From assembly GCF_014395975.1 (NCBI RefSeq), contig NZ_CP060714.1, positions 1,550,001 through 1,614,000 on the forward strand: DNA of 64,000 nucleotides. The letters run 5' to 3'. The stretch comes from Diaphorobacter ruginosibacter. GTDB lineage: Bacteria > Pseudomonadota > Gammaproteobacteria > Burkholderiales > Burkholderiaceae_C. The translations under genes and the position numbers were made by a program. Under the pieces are notes generated by a model. That model searched no databases. It was not told where the DNA came from and saw only the letters and a program-made list of their open reading frames with translations. This document shows, in pieces, positions 26,061 to 34,908 of this stretch. The stretch's first letter is position 1; each line of letters starts with the position of its first letter.

Positions 26061-27323
26061 TCAGGGGGCGATCCCCGCATACACGGCATCACGCACCTGA
26101 GTCACCAGCGCACCGGCCATGCCTTCAAATGCGGTGTTGGTCAGCAGCACGACGGTCAGCTTGCGCTGCGGGTCGACAAACCAGTTGTGGCCATAGGCGC
26201 CGCCCCACTGCAGTGTTCCCTTGCCTTGAGGTGTCTGCGCCAGCGAAGGGTTGACGAGAACGGCCCAGCCAAAGCCGAACCCCCAGCCCGGCCCCTGTGT
26301 CGCGGCTTGCTCGCCTACCTGATCCGTCATCATCAGTTCGCGGCTCTGTGGTTGGAGCAGGGGTGCACCGCCAGTGCGGATGGACTCCACGAATTGAACG
26401 AAGTCGTCCGCATTTCCCAGTGCTCCCGCGCCTCCGGAGGCAAAGGCCCGGGCGTTGAATGCGCGCGCCGGCTCGAAGCGCACAGCATGCCCCTGGCCCT
26501 CCGGCAGCGGCACGGTCATGTTGTGGGTCATGCGCACGGGTGTCGGATGGCCATCGGCATAGGGCGTTGCCAGTTCTTCGCCCGGGCGCGCGACGAAGCG
26601 CGTATGTGTCATGGAAAGCGGCTGCGTTACGTACCGGGCAACGGCCTCGGGCAAGCTCATCCTCGTGATCTCTTCAATCACTGCACCGAGCACGTCGGTG
26701 CTCAGCGAGTAGCGCCAGCCCTTGCCTGGTTCAAAGTAGAGCGGCGCCTCGGCCAGCCTGCGCAGGTTTTCTTGGAGTGAAATGCCGGCATCGTCGAGAC
26801 CATCGGATATCCCCAGCCTCGCGTAGGCGCCATCTTCCTGCTCCAGGAGCCGGTAGCCCAGCCCCGAGGTGTGCGCCATCAGGTCACGAATGCGAATCAC
26901 GGGCTCTGTGCCATCGGGCAGGCGCGGCCTGAAATCAGGCAGGTAGCGGGTCACGGCGTCGTCCAGATGAAGCTGTCCGGACTCGATCAAGCGCATTGCC
27001 ACGACAGTGACAAGCGGCTTGGTCATCGACGCCAGCCGGAATTCGGTTTCGGGCCGCATCACCTTGCCGGACTCCCGGTCTGCCAGCCCCACCGCCTGCC
27101 GGAACACAATCTTCCCGTCCACTGCCACCACGGCCACGGCACCCACGATGCGTTGCTCGTTCACGGCCTTTTGCAGCACAGGCAGGAGATGTGTGGCGAG
27201 CTTCGTGTGGGTCCGCACCGCCGCCCAGCCCGGGCGGCCTCCCGCAACGAGCATGGCGCCTGCTGCCAGCAGTGCCACGCCGGCGACAAATGAGAACATG
27301 CGGATAGAAGTGAATGCAGACAT
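26061..27323 (-). CDS. Serine hydrolase, beta-lactamase class C/EstB-like esterase
   Basis: 420 residues from ATG 27323. A GTG at 27371 would add 16 residues but overlaps repeats and has no ribosome-binding site. A signal peptide (SIRMFSFVAGVALLAAGAMLVAGG) predicts export. The catalytic SxxK is LASMTKPLVT. The Tyr is in GWRYSLSTDVLGAV, where class C lactamases have YxN; YSL is the EstB esterase form. AHTSGLGYRL and WGGAYGHNWFVDP (in place of KTG) are also typical of esterases. Hydrolysis of short-chain esters rather than beta-lactams is expected. The gene is divergent from a LysR gene. Confidence 0.85.
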   Translation of the reverse strand: MSAFTSIRMFSFVAGVALLAAGAMLVAGGRPGWAAVRTHTKLATHLLPVLQKAVNEQRIVGAVAVVAVDGKIVFRQAVGLADRESGKVMRPETEFRLASMTKPLVTVVAMRLIESGQLHLDDAVTRYLPDFRPRLPDGTEPVIRIRDLMAHTSGLGYRLLEQEDGAYARLGISDGLDDAGISLQENLRRLAEAPLYFEPGKGWRYSLSTDVLGAVIEEITRMSLPEAVARYVTQPLSMTHTRFVARPGEELATPYADGHPTPVRMTHNMTVPLPEGQGHAVRFEPARAFNARAFASGGAGALGNADDFVQFVESIRTGGAPLLQPQSRELMMTDQVGEQAATQGPGWGFGFGWAVLVNPSLAQTPQGKGTLQWGGAYGHNWFVDPQRKLTVVLLTNTAFEGMAGALVTQVRDAVYAGIAP

Positions 27324-27393
27324 GCGCAAAAGAATTCCTGTGAATGACCATGCCAGTCTGAGACGCTTCACATGAAGTCACAAGCGTGCGAGA

Positions 27394-27410
27394 CTTCATG
27401 AATCATGAAG
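27394..27410. promoter_or_regulatory. 17-bp palindrome at the start of a second LysR gene
   Basis: Perfect arms CTTCATGA and TCATGAAG flank a single A. The ATG at 27405 falls inside the right arm. A weaker copy, CTTCA-CA-TGAAG, lies at 27367-27378, and CTTCAC recurs just downstream. The cluster of half-sites between divergent lysR and esterase genes looks like a LysR recognition region. Confidence 0.55.
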
Positions 27411-28328
27411 AAAAACTTCACAATGGAGCGCGAACCCATTCCTGCGTACAGCACGTTTGTCCTGCTGGCCGGGTTGGGTAGCTTCACACGCACGGGCGAC
27501 CAACTGGGCATCAGCGCATCGGCCGTGTCGCAGCAGATCCGCCGCCTGGAAGCCCAGGTGGGCACGCGCCTGTTCAATCGCACAAGTCGCCAGATTGCGC
27601 TGACCGAAGCCGGGCAACAGCTTCTGGCCGAGGTGACGCCCGCGCTCGACATGCTCGACCTTGCGTTGCAGCGTGTGCGCGCGCAGCAGCAAGGGCCCAG
27701 CGGGCTGCTGCGCATCAACACCTCGCGCCTCGCGGCCGGATTGCTGATCGAGCCGCGCATCGATGAGTTCCTCGCGCGCTATCCCGACCTGAAGCTGGAG
27801 CTGTTCACCGACGACACCTTTGCCGACATCGTGCGCGAAGGCTTTGACGCAGGCATCCGCCTGGGACCCTATCTTGCGAACGACATGGTGTCGGTGCCGC
27901 TGGACGATGGCCAGCCCGTGGGCGTCGTCGCGAGCCCGGCCTACCTCAAGCGCATGGGAACGCCGCAAACACCCCGGGATCTCGTAGATCACGACTGCAT
28001 CCGTTATCGCTTCGCGGGCAGCAAGCGCCTGGAAAGCTGGCACTTCCAGATCGACGGACAAACCACCGAAGTGGATGTCAGCGGCCGGCTCATCTTCTCC
28101 GACGACCGCTACATCACCCGCGCCGCATGCAAGGGCTATGGTCTTGTTCAGCGCTTTCTGCGCAGCATCCCCGGCGAGCTTGAACGCGGGGAACTCGTGC
28201 CGGTGCTGCAGCGCTATGCGCCGCCGCCTGTCACCTTCCACCTCTACTTCGCGGCGCGCCAGCACATGCCACCCAAGTTGCGCGCGTTCATTGATTTTTT
28301 GCGTGAGCCGTTGATTGGGGCACCATAG
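27405..28328 (+). CDS. LysR-family transcriptional regulator
   Basis: 307 residues from ATG 27405; ATG 27423 (MEREPIPAY) would give 301 and would leave the palindrome upstream of the gene. The helix-turn-helix reads FVLLAGLGSFTRTGDQLGISASAVSQQIRRLEAQVGTRLFNR. The effector domain follows with RINTSRLAAGLLIEPRIDEFLARYPDLKLEL, which resembles the CrgA/PecT-type subgroup. It is divergent from the esterase gene (81 bp between starts) and a natural candidate for controlling it. The sugar dehydrogenase gene downstream may also be a target. Confidence 0.88.
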   Translation: MKKNFTMEREPIPAYSTFVLLAGLGSFTRTGDQLGISASAVSQQIRRLEAQVGTRLFNRTSRQIALTEAGQQLLAEVTPALDMLDLALQRVRAQQQGPSGLLRINTSRLAAGLLIEPRIDEFLARYPDLKLELFTDDTFADIVREGFDAGIRLGPYLANDMVSVPLDDGQPVGVVASPAYLKRMGTPQTPRDLVDHDCIRYRFAGSKRLESWHFQIDGQTTEVDVSGRLIFSDDRYITRAACKGYGLVQRFLRSIPGELERGELVPVLQRYAPPPVTFHLYFAARQHMPPKLRAFIDFLREPLIGAP

Positions 28329-28449
28329 GCCCATCATGCCACCCAGGGTGCCCGGACGGGGCCCATGGTTTGTTGCAACGACAGCCGAGGGCTGATCCCT
28401 CTCCTGCCGTTGCTGAACACTATTCGAACCACTCACTGAGGAGCAAAGC

Positions 28450-29676
28450 ATGCCATTCCCGAAGCTCGGACTCATCCCCTGGTTGCTCGCAGGTGCAATG
28501 CCCGTTGCCGCGCAGATCAACGCGGGAGGGCAGCGTCCAACCCCTTCGCCTCCATTCAAGATGACGAAAGTCGCGCAGCTCGATCTGCCCTGGCGCATTG
28601 CCTTCCTGCCGGATGGTCGCATGCTGATCACCGAGAAGGCCGGCAAGCTCTTGCTCCTCGCACCCTCCGGTCAGAAGCTGGAAGTCACCGGTGTCCCGCC
28701 GGTGTTTTACGAGCAGCAGAACGGTCTGCTCGGCGTCTACCTGGCGCCGTCCTATGCGAGCGATGGGGGAATCTACCTGACCTATTCGGAGCCCGGCCCC
28801 ATCGCGGGCACCTCGAGTCTGGCCCTTGCCCGTGCGACGCTCAAGATCGGCACCGGCACTGCCGCGCTGGAGGCCCTGCAGGTCGTCTGGCGCGACCCGA
28901 TCAAGGGCAAGGGCGGGCAGGTCGGCGCCGCCGTGGCCTTTTCTCCAGACAAGAAGTTCCTGTTTCTCACGGCGGGCGATCGACAGCGCTTCACACCCGC
29001 CCAGGATCCCAACCAACCGGCAGGCAAGATCCTGCGTTTGACCCTGGACGGCAAGCCCGCACCCGGCAACCCCATGGAGGGCAAGACCGGAGCGCGCTCG
29101 GTTCCGGTGATCGATCCGCCCAGGGACACGGAGGCTGCTGAGACCGCGCCGGTCGTGCGCACTTTTGTCTTCGACGGCCCGAATCTGACGCCAGCCGAGA
29201 CATGGACCACCGGACATCGCACACCCTACGGCCTTGCGTTCGCCCCTGATGGCCGCTTGTGGGAACTCGAGCATGGGCCGCGCGGCGGGGACGAACTCAA
29301 TCTGATCGAGCCGGGCAAGAACTATGGCTGGTCGCTGGTCTCCTATGCGGTGAACTACAACGGCGTGCCCATCGCAAGCCCCGACACGCGCCCGGACCTT
29401 GCCAAGCCCGTGATCTACTGGACACCGGTCTTCGCACCCGGCGGGCTGATGTTCTACTCGGGCGCAATGTTTCCGCAATGGAAGGGCTCGGCATTCGCCG
29501 CCGGCCTGGTCAGCCGCGCGCTGCATCGGATCGAGGTGCAAGGCGCCACCGCCACACCTGCCGAGCACTGGACAGTCGGCTTTCGTGTCCGCGATGTGGC
29601 GCAGGCGCCGGATGGTGCGCTGTGGTTGATCGAGGACAGCCACGAGGGCGGGGTGTATCGGCTCACACCGAAGTGA
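28450..29676 (+). CDS. PQQ-dependent aldose sugar dehydrogenase (YliI/Asd family)
   Basis: 408 residues with a signal peptide (IPWLLAGAMPVAAQ), so periplasmic. The six-bladed propeller is marked by LDLPWRIAFLPDGRMLITEKAGKL, the repeated PDG strands, TTGHRTPYGLAFAPDGRLWELEHGPRGGDELNLIEPGKNYGW and VYWTPVFAPGGLMFYSG-like segments. The catalytic-base region of soluble glucose dehydrogenase reads QNGLLGVYLAP here, without the usual GLLGLAxxP His, so the activity needs testing. GAGGAGC sits 6 bases from the ATG. It would oxidise aldoses with PQQ supplied from elsewhere. Confidence 0.85.
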   Translation: MPFPKLGLIPWLLAGAMPVAAQINAGGQRPTPSPPFKMTKVAQLDLPWRIAFLPDGRMLITEKAGKLLLLAPSGQKLEVTGVPPVFYEQQNGLLGVYLAPSYASDGGIYLTYSEPGPIAGTSSLALARATLKIGTGTAALEALQVVWRDPIKGKGGQVGAAVAFSPDKKFLFLTAGDRQRFTPAQDPNQPAGKILRLTLDGKPAPGNPMEGKTGARSVPVIDPPRDTEAAETAPVVRTFVFDGPNLTPAETWTTGHRTPYGLAFAPDGRLWELEHGPRGGDELNLIEPGKNYGWSLVSYAVNYNGVPIASPDTRPDLAKPVIYWTPVFAPGGLMFYSGAMFPQWKGSAFAAGLVSRALHRIEVQGATATPAEHWTVGFRVRDVAQAPDGALWLIEDSHEGGVYRLTPK

Positions 29677-29741
29677 TGGGGTGAGGGTTCCATTCGAATG
29701 TCTATCTATCTGATCGATGCTGGTGGCCTCTACACGGTTCG

Positions 29742-32114
29742 CTAGAACAACTCCTGCTGGGCTGAAGTCAGACTGGCGAAGTCTTCCCCCAGGGGCAGCA
29801 GGATCGCGTCGGCAATGGGTTGAATCTGCCTTGTCAGGTAGTGCTCATAGTCGATCGGCGAGCGACGTGCTTCCAATGGTTCGGGGCCGTTGCGGGTCAT
29901 GACGTAGCGGATCCATCCACCGTTCTGGTATTGCCTCGGCCGCTCCATGTGCACGTTGTATTCATCGGCGATGCGCGCCGCGCGTACCTGCGGCGGCACG
30001 TTCGCGATATAGGCATCCAGGCGGTGCCGCAGGCGCTTGCGGTAGACGAGCAGGTCGTCCTTGCGGCCTGCGAGCGTGGACTGGGCGTACTCGGTCACGA
30101 AGTCCCGATAAGGCGCGCCCTGGAAGACGCGCGAGAGCAGGCCTTCCTGGAACTGGCGTGCAAGAGGTGTCCAGTCGCTGCGCGCCATCTCGAGGCCGCG
30201 GTAGACCATGGCCTCCTTGCCTGCCGCATCGACACTCAGGCCTGCGTATCGCTTCTTGCTGCCGACATCCGATCCCCGGATCGTGGGCATGAAGAACTTC
30301 CTGTAGTGCGTGTCGAACTCGATTTCGAGAAAGCTCTCCAGGTCCTGCTCCTCCCGCAAGGTGTGCGTCCACCAGCGGTTGATGTCCCTGGCGAGCTCTG
30401 CAGCCACGGCGTGCGCCTCTTCGTTGGTATGCCTGCGTTTGAGCCAGATGAAAATCGAGTCGGTGTCCCCGTAGATGACCTGGTATCCGCGCCTCTCCAC
30501 GAAATCCCGGGTGGCCTTCACCATTTCATGGCCGCGCAGGGTGATGGAGGAAATCAGATCCGGATTGAAGAACCGGCACTCCGACGCACCCAGCACCCCG
30601 GCAAACGAATTCATCACCAGCTTGAGGGCTTGCGACAACGGTTCGTTCCTTGCGCGCTTGGCCTCGTCACGGGCTCGCCAGAGGGTGGTCACGATTTCCG
30701 GCAGGCAGTGTTTCTCACGCGAGAAGAGGGTGCCCTTCGGCCCCTTGATCAGTCGTTCGGGGCTGGCGGCGTGCTGGCCTTCCGCCAGTCCCACGGGGTC
30801 GACAAGGAAGGTGCGGATGATCGAGGGGTAGAGGCTCTTGTAGTCGAGGACCACCACGGAGTCATAGAAGCCGGGTTGGGAGTCCATCACGTAGCCGCCG
30901 GGAGAGGACTTGCCCTGGATCTCGCCCACGTTGGGCGCCACGTAGCCCAGGCGATGCATGCGTGGCAGGTAGTGGTGGCTGAATGCAGCGATGGAGCCGC
31001 CGAAGTGATCGAGCTGCAGGCCCGTCGTATGGGCGCGTTCCATCGCAAACTGCAGCAGCTTGGCCTTCTCGAAGATGCGCAGGACCAGCTCGCAGTCCCG
31101 GATGTTGTAGGTGGCGAGCGCGGGCTTGTCTTCCTGGTAGCGCCGCTCGATCTCCGCCATCTTGTCGTACTCGTCGCCGATGTCCTTCCCCTCGCCCAGC
31201 AGTTCCTGCGAGACGTTCTCGAGGCTGAAGGAGGGAAAGCTCCAGACGGCGGCCCGAAGGGCCTCGATGCCGTCGATGACCGCGCGGCCGGGCATGGGCG
31301 CGAAAAGATAGCCCTGCTTGCCGGGATGGGTGCGCCATGCGATGGGCCTGCGTTCGCGGCCCAGAAGAAGAGGGGTGCCGCAGTCGTCCGCCGTCTTCTG
31401 CAGCACGTGCAGGTCGAATTGAATGACGTTCCAGCCGACGATGACATCCGGGTCATTGCGCGCGAACCACTCGTTGAGGCTGTCGATCATGGCCTTGCGG
31501 GTCGCGCAGTAGACCAGCGCAAAATCCTCGGGCTGCACGGGCTCGGGCGGAGGCTCGCCCAGCATGTACACCACGCGCTCCGCCATGCCGTCAAGGGCAA
31601 TCGAATACAGGTGCTGGTGCTGGCTCGTCTCGATGTCCAGCGACACCACCTTCAGGGTCGGTCTGAAGTCGGGCGAGGGCAGGAGCCTGCAATCCACGAG
31701 CGCCGAGTTCTCGGTGCGGCCGCCCGCAAGCACGACGCCGGCGGTGATGAACCGCTCCATCAGGTAACGCTCGTGCGGACGAACATCGGCCTCGAGAAGG
31801 GGAATGCCCAGCGGCTGGAGGGTGCGTGCAAGTTGCCCCAACTGGCGAAAACGCCTGGCGTAGACACCCAGTACGGGTTCTTGCCGGAAGCTCTTCAGAT
31901 CCAGTTCACGCAGCTCCACATCCGGCGTGAGGGAGAGCAGCGCCTCCACCGCACCCCTGTGCCGGGCCTCGACGAAAGCCACCGAAGTCCGGGCGGTCAG
32001 GAGTATCTTGAAGGGTCCGGTGTCCGTCGCCAGCCAGTATTCGATCTCGGCGCCCGCCGGTGTGTCTCGCCAATTGCGGGTAAGGATGAATCCTTGGCGT
32101 GGGAAGGATGGCAC
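29742..32114 (-). CDS. polB: DNA polymerase II (family B)
   Basis: About 790 residues if it begins at GTG 32114, close to E. coli Pol II (783). The start is uncertain: no Shine-Dalgarno sequence is visible, but GFILTRNWRDTPAG just downstream matches the family N-terminus. The exonuclease domain has VVSLDIETS (Exo I) and DVIVGWNVIQFD (Exo II). The polymerase domain has DYKSLYPSIIRTF (motif A), LKLVMNSFAGVLG (motif B) and YGDTDSIFIW (motif C). All catalytic Asp residues are present. The role is replication restart and translesion bypass. In E. coli polB is SOS-induced, but I find no convincing LexA box here. Confidence 0.92.
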   Translation of the reverse strand: MPSFPRQGFILTRNWRDTPAGAEIEYWLATDTGPFKILLTARTSVAFVEARHRGAVEALLSLTPDVELRELDLKSFRQEPVLGVYARRFRQLGQLARTLQPLGIPLLEADVRPHERYLMERFITAGVVLAGGRTENSALVDCRLLPSPDFRPTLKVVSLDIETSQHQHLYSIALDGMAERVVYMLGEPPPEPVQPEDFALVYCATRKAMIDSLNEWFARNDPDVIVGWNVIQFDLHVLQKTADDCGTPLLLGRERRPIAWRTHPGKQGYLFAPMPGRAVIDGIEALRAAVWSFPSFSLENVSQELLGEGKDIGDEYDKMAEIERRYQEDKPALATYNIRDCELVLRIFEKAKLLQFAMERAHTTGLQLDHFGGSIAAFSHHYLPRMHRLGYVAPNVGEIQGKSSPGGYVMDSQPGFYDSVVVLDYKSLYPSIIRTFLVDPVGLAEGQHAASPERLIKGPKGTLFSREKHCLPEIVTTLWRARDEAKRARNEPLSQALKLVMNSFAGVLGASECRFFNPDLISSITLRGHEMVKATRDFVERRGYQVIYGDTDSIFIWLKRRHTNEEAHAVAAELARDINRWWTHTLREEQDLESFLEIEFDTHYRKFFMPTIRGSDVGSKKRYAGLSVDAAGKEAMVYRGLEMARSDWTPLARQFQEGLLSRVFQGAPYRDFVTEYAQSTLAGRKDDLLVYRKRLRHRLDAYIANVPPQVRAARIADEYNVHMERPRQYQNGGWIRYVMTRNGPEPLEARRSPIDYEHYLTRQIQPIADAILLPLGEDFASLTSAQQELF

Positions 32115-32262
32115 GGCGGATGAAGCAAGGCGGAAATCGGAAATGGGAGCCCTTCCCGGTTGCCCGGTTGTGCTGGCTTGCTGTCTTGCAGCGCAGGCTG
32201 GGCCGCGATCGCGAAATGATACAGCGAAGGAACGGCTCAACGCTCCCCTTATAGAATGGGCC

Positions 32263-32856
32263 ATGGATCTCGACAACATCAAGGGCCGTCTGGTCTTTCT
32301 CCAGGAAGCGGAAAAGCTCAAGAGCGTGCTGCGAAGCGCACACACGTCGACAGGCAGGACGGAAAGCACGGCAGAACATACCTGGCGGCTATGCCTGATG
32401 GCCATGGCGTTCGAGGATGAACTGGCGGGCATGGACATGCTCAAGATCCTGAAGATGTGCCTGGTCCATGACCTGGGCGAGGCCATTCACGGGGACATTC
32501 CGGCCGTCGAGAAAAGCCAGCATCCCGACAAGAGCGAGCAGGAGAAGACCGATCTCCTGCACCTCACGCGCTCGCTGGATGAGCCCTACCGGGCCGGCAT
32601 CATGGCGCTTTGGCAAGAGTACGAGGATGCATCGTCCCCCGAGGCCAGGGCGGTCAAGGCGCTCGACAAGCTGGAGACGATTCTTCAGCACAACCAGGGC
32701 ATCAATCCGCCTGACTTCGACTACGGTTTCAACCTGACCTACGGCCAGGAACACACCAGCGCCGATCCGCTGTTCGCGCTGATGCGCAGCATCCTCGATG
32801 AAGGCACGCGACAGAGAATGGCCGAAGGTGCAGACCACCCGGGCAGGCCGGTGTAG
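32263..32856 (+). CDS. HD-domain phosphohydrolase (YfbR/HDDC2-like)
   Basis: 197 residues. The HD motif is spread over STAEHTWRLCLMA (first His), LVHDLGEAIHGDIP (His-Asp) and KALDKLETILQHN (last Asp). The family includes 5'-deoxynucleotidases such as YfbR. The subgroup with EHTWR...HDLGEAIHGDIP is HDDC2-like. TATAGAAT lies 5 bases before the ATG with no Shine-Dalgarno sequence, so the message may be leaderless. Its start region is divergent from polB, and a nucleotide-pool role beside a polymerase is plausible but inferred. Confidence 0.87.
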   Translation: MDLDNIKGRLVFLQEAEKLKSVLRSAHTSTGRTESTAEHTWRLCLMAMAFEDELAGMDMLKILKMCLVHDLGEAIHGDIPAVEKSQHPDKSEQEKTDLLHLTRSLDEPYRAGIMALWQEYEDASSPEARAVKALDKLETILQHNQGINPPDFDYGFNLTYGQEHTSADPLFALMRSILDEGTRQRMAEGADHPGRPV

Positions 32857-32916
32857 GGAGCCTTCCAGCGCTTTGATGCACTTGCCGCTTGCGGGCGCCG
32901 CTTCGCCCGTGTTCAG

Positions 32917-33429
32917 TCATCGGGCCAGAGGCCGTTTGGCGATCAGCGCTTCTCTTCTCTCGTGCGCGGCGGCAACGCTTTCCTGAATTCTCCGCTGCCG
33001 GGTCTCCGGCTTGGCCGCTTCGTCGATTCGTCGGATGATGAAGTTCTGCTTGCCTGGCGGCAGCGATGCAAAGGCTTCGGCAACCCCTTCGCTTTGAAGT
33101 GCGCTCATCAGGTCGTCGGGAATCATGACTTCCGACCGATCCAGCACCGTGAACCGCACCTGAATGCTGTCGCCGGTTCCGGTGCGGGTCTCCTGGCGAA
33201 CCTTCGCCTTGATGCGGATGTAGTGCTGGCCGCCTCCAATGGGAAAGAGACTGACCTGGAACGGCTCGGAGTCGTTGACCCGGGCCATCACCAGAACCGG
33301 TCCCTTCGTTCCCAGCGCCTCGGTGATTTCGGCGGGTACCGGAACGGCACAGTAGTCCATTCCCTCGGCCCAGTTTTCCAGGGTGGCCCGGAAGGAAAAT
33401 TTCTGCCCTGCAACAGGAGTATGTGTCAT
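32917..33429 (-). CDS. DUF1905 plus YdeI/OmdA-like protein
   Basis: 170 residues. An N-terminal DUF1905 beta-barrel spans about residues 8-100 (FRATLENWAEGMDYCAVPVPAEITEALG, GGGQHYIRIKAKVRQETRTGTGDSIQVRF). The C-terminus (NFIIRRIDEAAKPETRQRRIQESVAAAHERRE) fits the YdeI/OmdA bacteriocin-protection family. The function is not established. A cytosolic location is expected, with no signal peptide. The gene converges with the HD hydrolase and diverges from the AadA-like gene. Confidence 0.8.
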   Translation of the reverse strand: MTHTPVAGQKFSFRATLENWAEGMDYCAVPVPAEITEALGTKGPVLVMARVNDSEPFQVSLFPIGGGQHYIRIKAKVRQETRTGTGDSIQVRFTVLDRSEVMIPDDLMSALQSEGVAEAFASLPPGKQNFIIRRIDEAAKPETRQRRIQESVAAAHERREALIAKRPLAR

Positions 33430-33507
33430 GGCTGCGGCGGTATTGATCTGTGGTGGGATGGATTATGCAGACCATTGCCGCAGAAGCGGGCACTCTAGAA
33501 TGCCTCA

Positions 33508-34317
33508 ATGCCCATGCCTGTTGCATCCCCGCCCCTCTTTCCGCAGGTCGTCTCCGAGCAGCTTTCGCTGGCCTGCTCCGTCCTCGATGCCGAACTCGGA
33601 ACGTCGATCATCGGCATGCATGTTTTCGGCTCCGTGGTGGATGGCGGGCTTCAGCCGTTCAGCGATCTGGACCTGCTGGTCACCGTGAGCGAGCCGCCGG
33701 CAGAGGAGCAGCGCCAGGCGGTATTGATGCGGCTTCTGGATGTTTCGGCTCCGCCCGGTGCATCGACGATCTTTCGTCCCCTGGAGGTAACGGTCCTGGA
33801 CCATGCACAGGTCACTCCCTGGCGCTATCCGGCGCGCCGTGAACTGCAGTTCGGCGAGTGGCTGCGCGAGGGTCTGCTCTCGGGTGTCTTCGAGCCTCCG
33901 ATGGCGGACCATGATCTGGCCATCCTGATCACCAAGGTCCGGTTGAGCAGCGTCACGTTGCGCGGGCCTGAAGCGTCCGTCCTTTTTCAGGACGTGCCGC
34001 CGGCCGACCTGGCCAGGGCGCTGCTGGACACGGTCCGGCAGTGGAATCAGCCGGACGATTGGGCTGGTGACGAGCGCAATATCGTCCTTGCGCTGGCGCG
34101 GTGCTGGTTCACCGCATGCACGGGCCGCATCTGCTCAAAGCAGGAGGCCGCCACATGGGTGCTCGGGCAGGTGGATGAACGGCACAGGCCGGTTGTCGCC
34201 AACGCCCGGGAGGCCTACCTGGGAGTGGCGCGGGACGAACTGCCGTCCAGTCCCGAGGCCGTCAGCGCATTCGTGCGGGATGCGCGCCGGGAGATCGAGC
34301 GGCAACTGGCAGATTGA
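33508..34317 (+). CDS. AadA-like aminoglycoside O-nucleotidyltransferase, ANT(3'')-type
   Basis: 269 residues, the normal AadA length. The nucleotidyltransferase core is GSVVDGGLQPFSDLDLLV, with GS and DxD. The catalytic Glu is in IFRPLEVTVLDH. WRYPARRELQFGEWLREG and GDERNIVLALARCWFT of the helical domain also match AadA, the streptomycin/spectinomycin adenylyltransferase. Base composition matches the surroundings. No integron attC site or integrase is visible, so this looks like a resident chromosomal homologue rather than a cassette. TAGAAT lies 6 bases before the ATG, so the message may be leaderless. Resistance is inferred, not shown. Confidence 0.85.
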   Translation: MPMPVASPPLFPQVVSEQLSLACSVLDAELGTSIIGMHVFGSVVDGGLQPFSDLDLLVTVSEPPAEEQRQAVLMRLLDVSAPPGASTIFRPLEVTVLDHAQVTPWRYPARRELQFGEWLREGLLSGVFEPPMADHDLAILITKVRLSSVTLRGPEASVLFQDVPPADLARALLDTVRQWNQPDDWAGDERNIVLALARCWFTACTGRICSKQEAATWVLGQVDERHRPVVANAREAYLGVARDELPSSPEAVSAFVRDARREIERQLAD

Positions 34318-34338
34318 GGGATTTCCCCTCACCGGGAA

Positions 34339-34839
34339 TCAGAGCCGAGCCTCCTTCAGGCGCCTGGACAGATCATCCGGCGTGGCCAGCACCTCGCTTT
34401 GCAGCGAGGCGATGGCGCTGATCTTCGAGCCTTGCGGCCGCGTCGAAAAATCATCTGCACACTCGGCTTCGGGCAGGGCGATTGCATGGCCTCGCAGTCG
34501 AATCTGGCGTCCCAATGCCGGCCAGTAGAACGTGAGCGCCGCCCGCGGATTGCCTTCGAGCTGCCGGCCCTTGGAGCTGGAGGCCTTGATGGCAAAGTGC
34601 CAGCCACGGTCATCAACATTCTTCAGGATCAGGACCCGGGCATCGGGAAAGCCATCCGTATCCACCGTGGACAAGGTCATGGCATGGTGCTCTTTCACTC
34701 CTTCCTGGATCGCCTCATGCAACCAGAGCCCGAAGGCCTGCTGGGGCGTGCCGGGCAGGCAGGTCATGCCGACTTCGGCAAACGGGCCTTTCAACGACGG
34801 AAGGCTGCGCAGTCTGTTCTTCAGGGTATCGACGCTCAT
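34339..34839 (-). CDS. Short pyridoxamine 5'-phosphate oxidase-family protein lacking the C-terminal domain
   Basis: 166 residues from ATG 34839, which has AAGGAAA upstream. The FMN-binding split barrel is PdxH-like: AMTLSTVDTDGFPDARVLILKNVDDRGWHFAIKASSSKGRQLEGNPRAALTFYW...RQIRLRG. Canonical PdxH continues for about 50 more residues carrying the RxEFWQG...RLHDR and W...RLAP motifs that bind PLP. Here the frame stops right after DDLSRRLKEARL. It may be a truncated PdxH or a separate PNPOx-like enzyme. The convergent AadA-like gene ends 21 bases away. Confidence 0.83.
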   Translation of the reverse strand: MSVDTLKNRLRSLPSLKGPFAEVGMTCLPGTPQQAFGLWLHEAIQEGVKEHHAMTLSTVDTDGFPDARVLILKNVDDRGWHFAIKASSSKGRQLEGNPRAALTFYWPALGRQIRLRGHAIALPEAECADDFSTRPQGSKISAIASLQSEVLATPDDLSRRLKEARL

Positions 34840-34908
34840 GGTTTCCTTGAGGCGGTTTGCAATGCATGGCGGAAGGTGGGGCGCGACATGTTCGACGCGA
34901 GACATTGA

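Noticed and set aside
29820..32123. A 767-codon open frame on the plus strand opposite polB
   Set aside because: It is antisense to a polymerase with all catalytic motifs, and it shows only His/Arg/Gly-rich GC-driven composition with no domain. The same applies to other long antisense frames (for example 3150-4781 and 60896-62794).
32181..32196. LexA-like sequence CTGTCTTGCAGCGCAG upstream of polB
   Set aside because: The right half is GCAG instead of ACAG and the centre is not AT-rich. It is much weaker than the true box at 44489-44510.
34318..34342. attC-like site after the AadA-like gene
   Set aside because: There is only a short imperfect hairpin between convergent genes. The R' and R'' core sites of a gene-cassette attC are absent.
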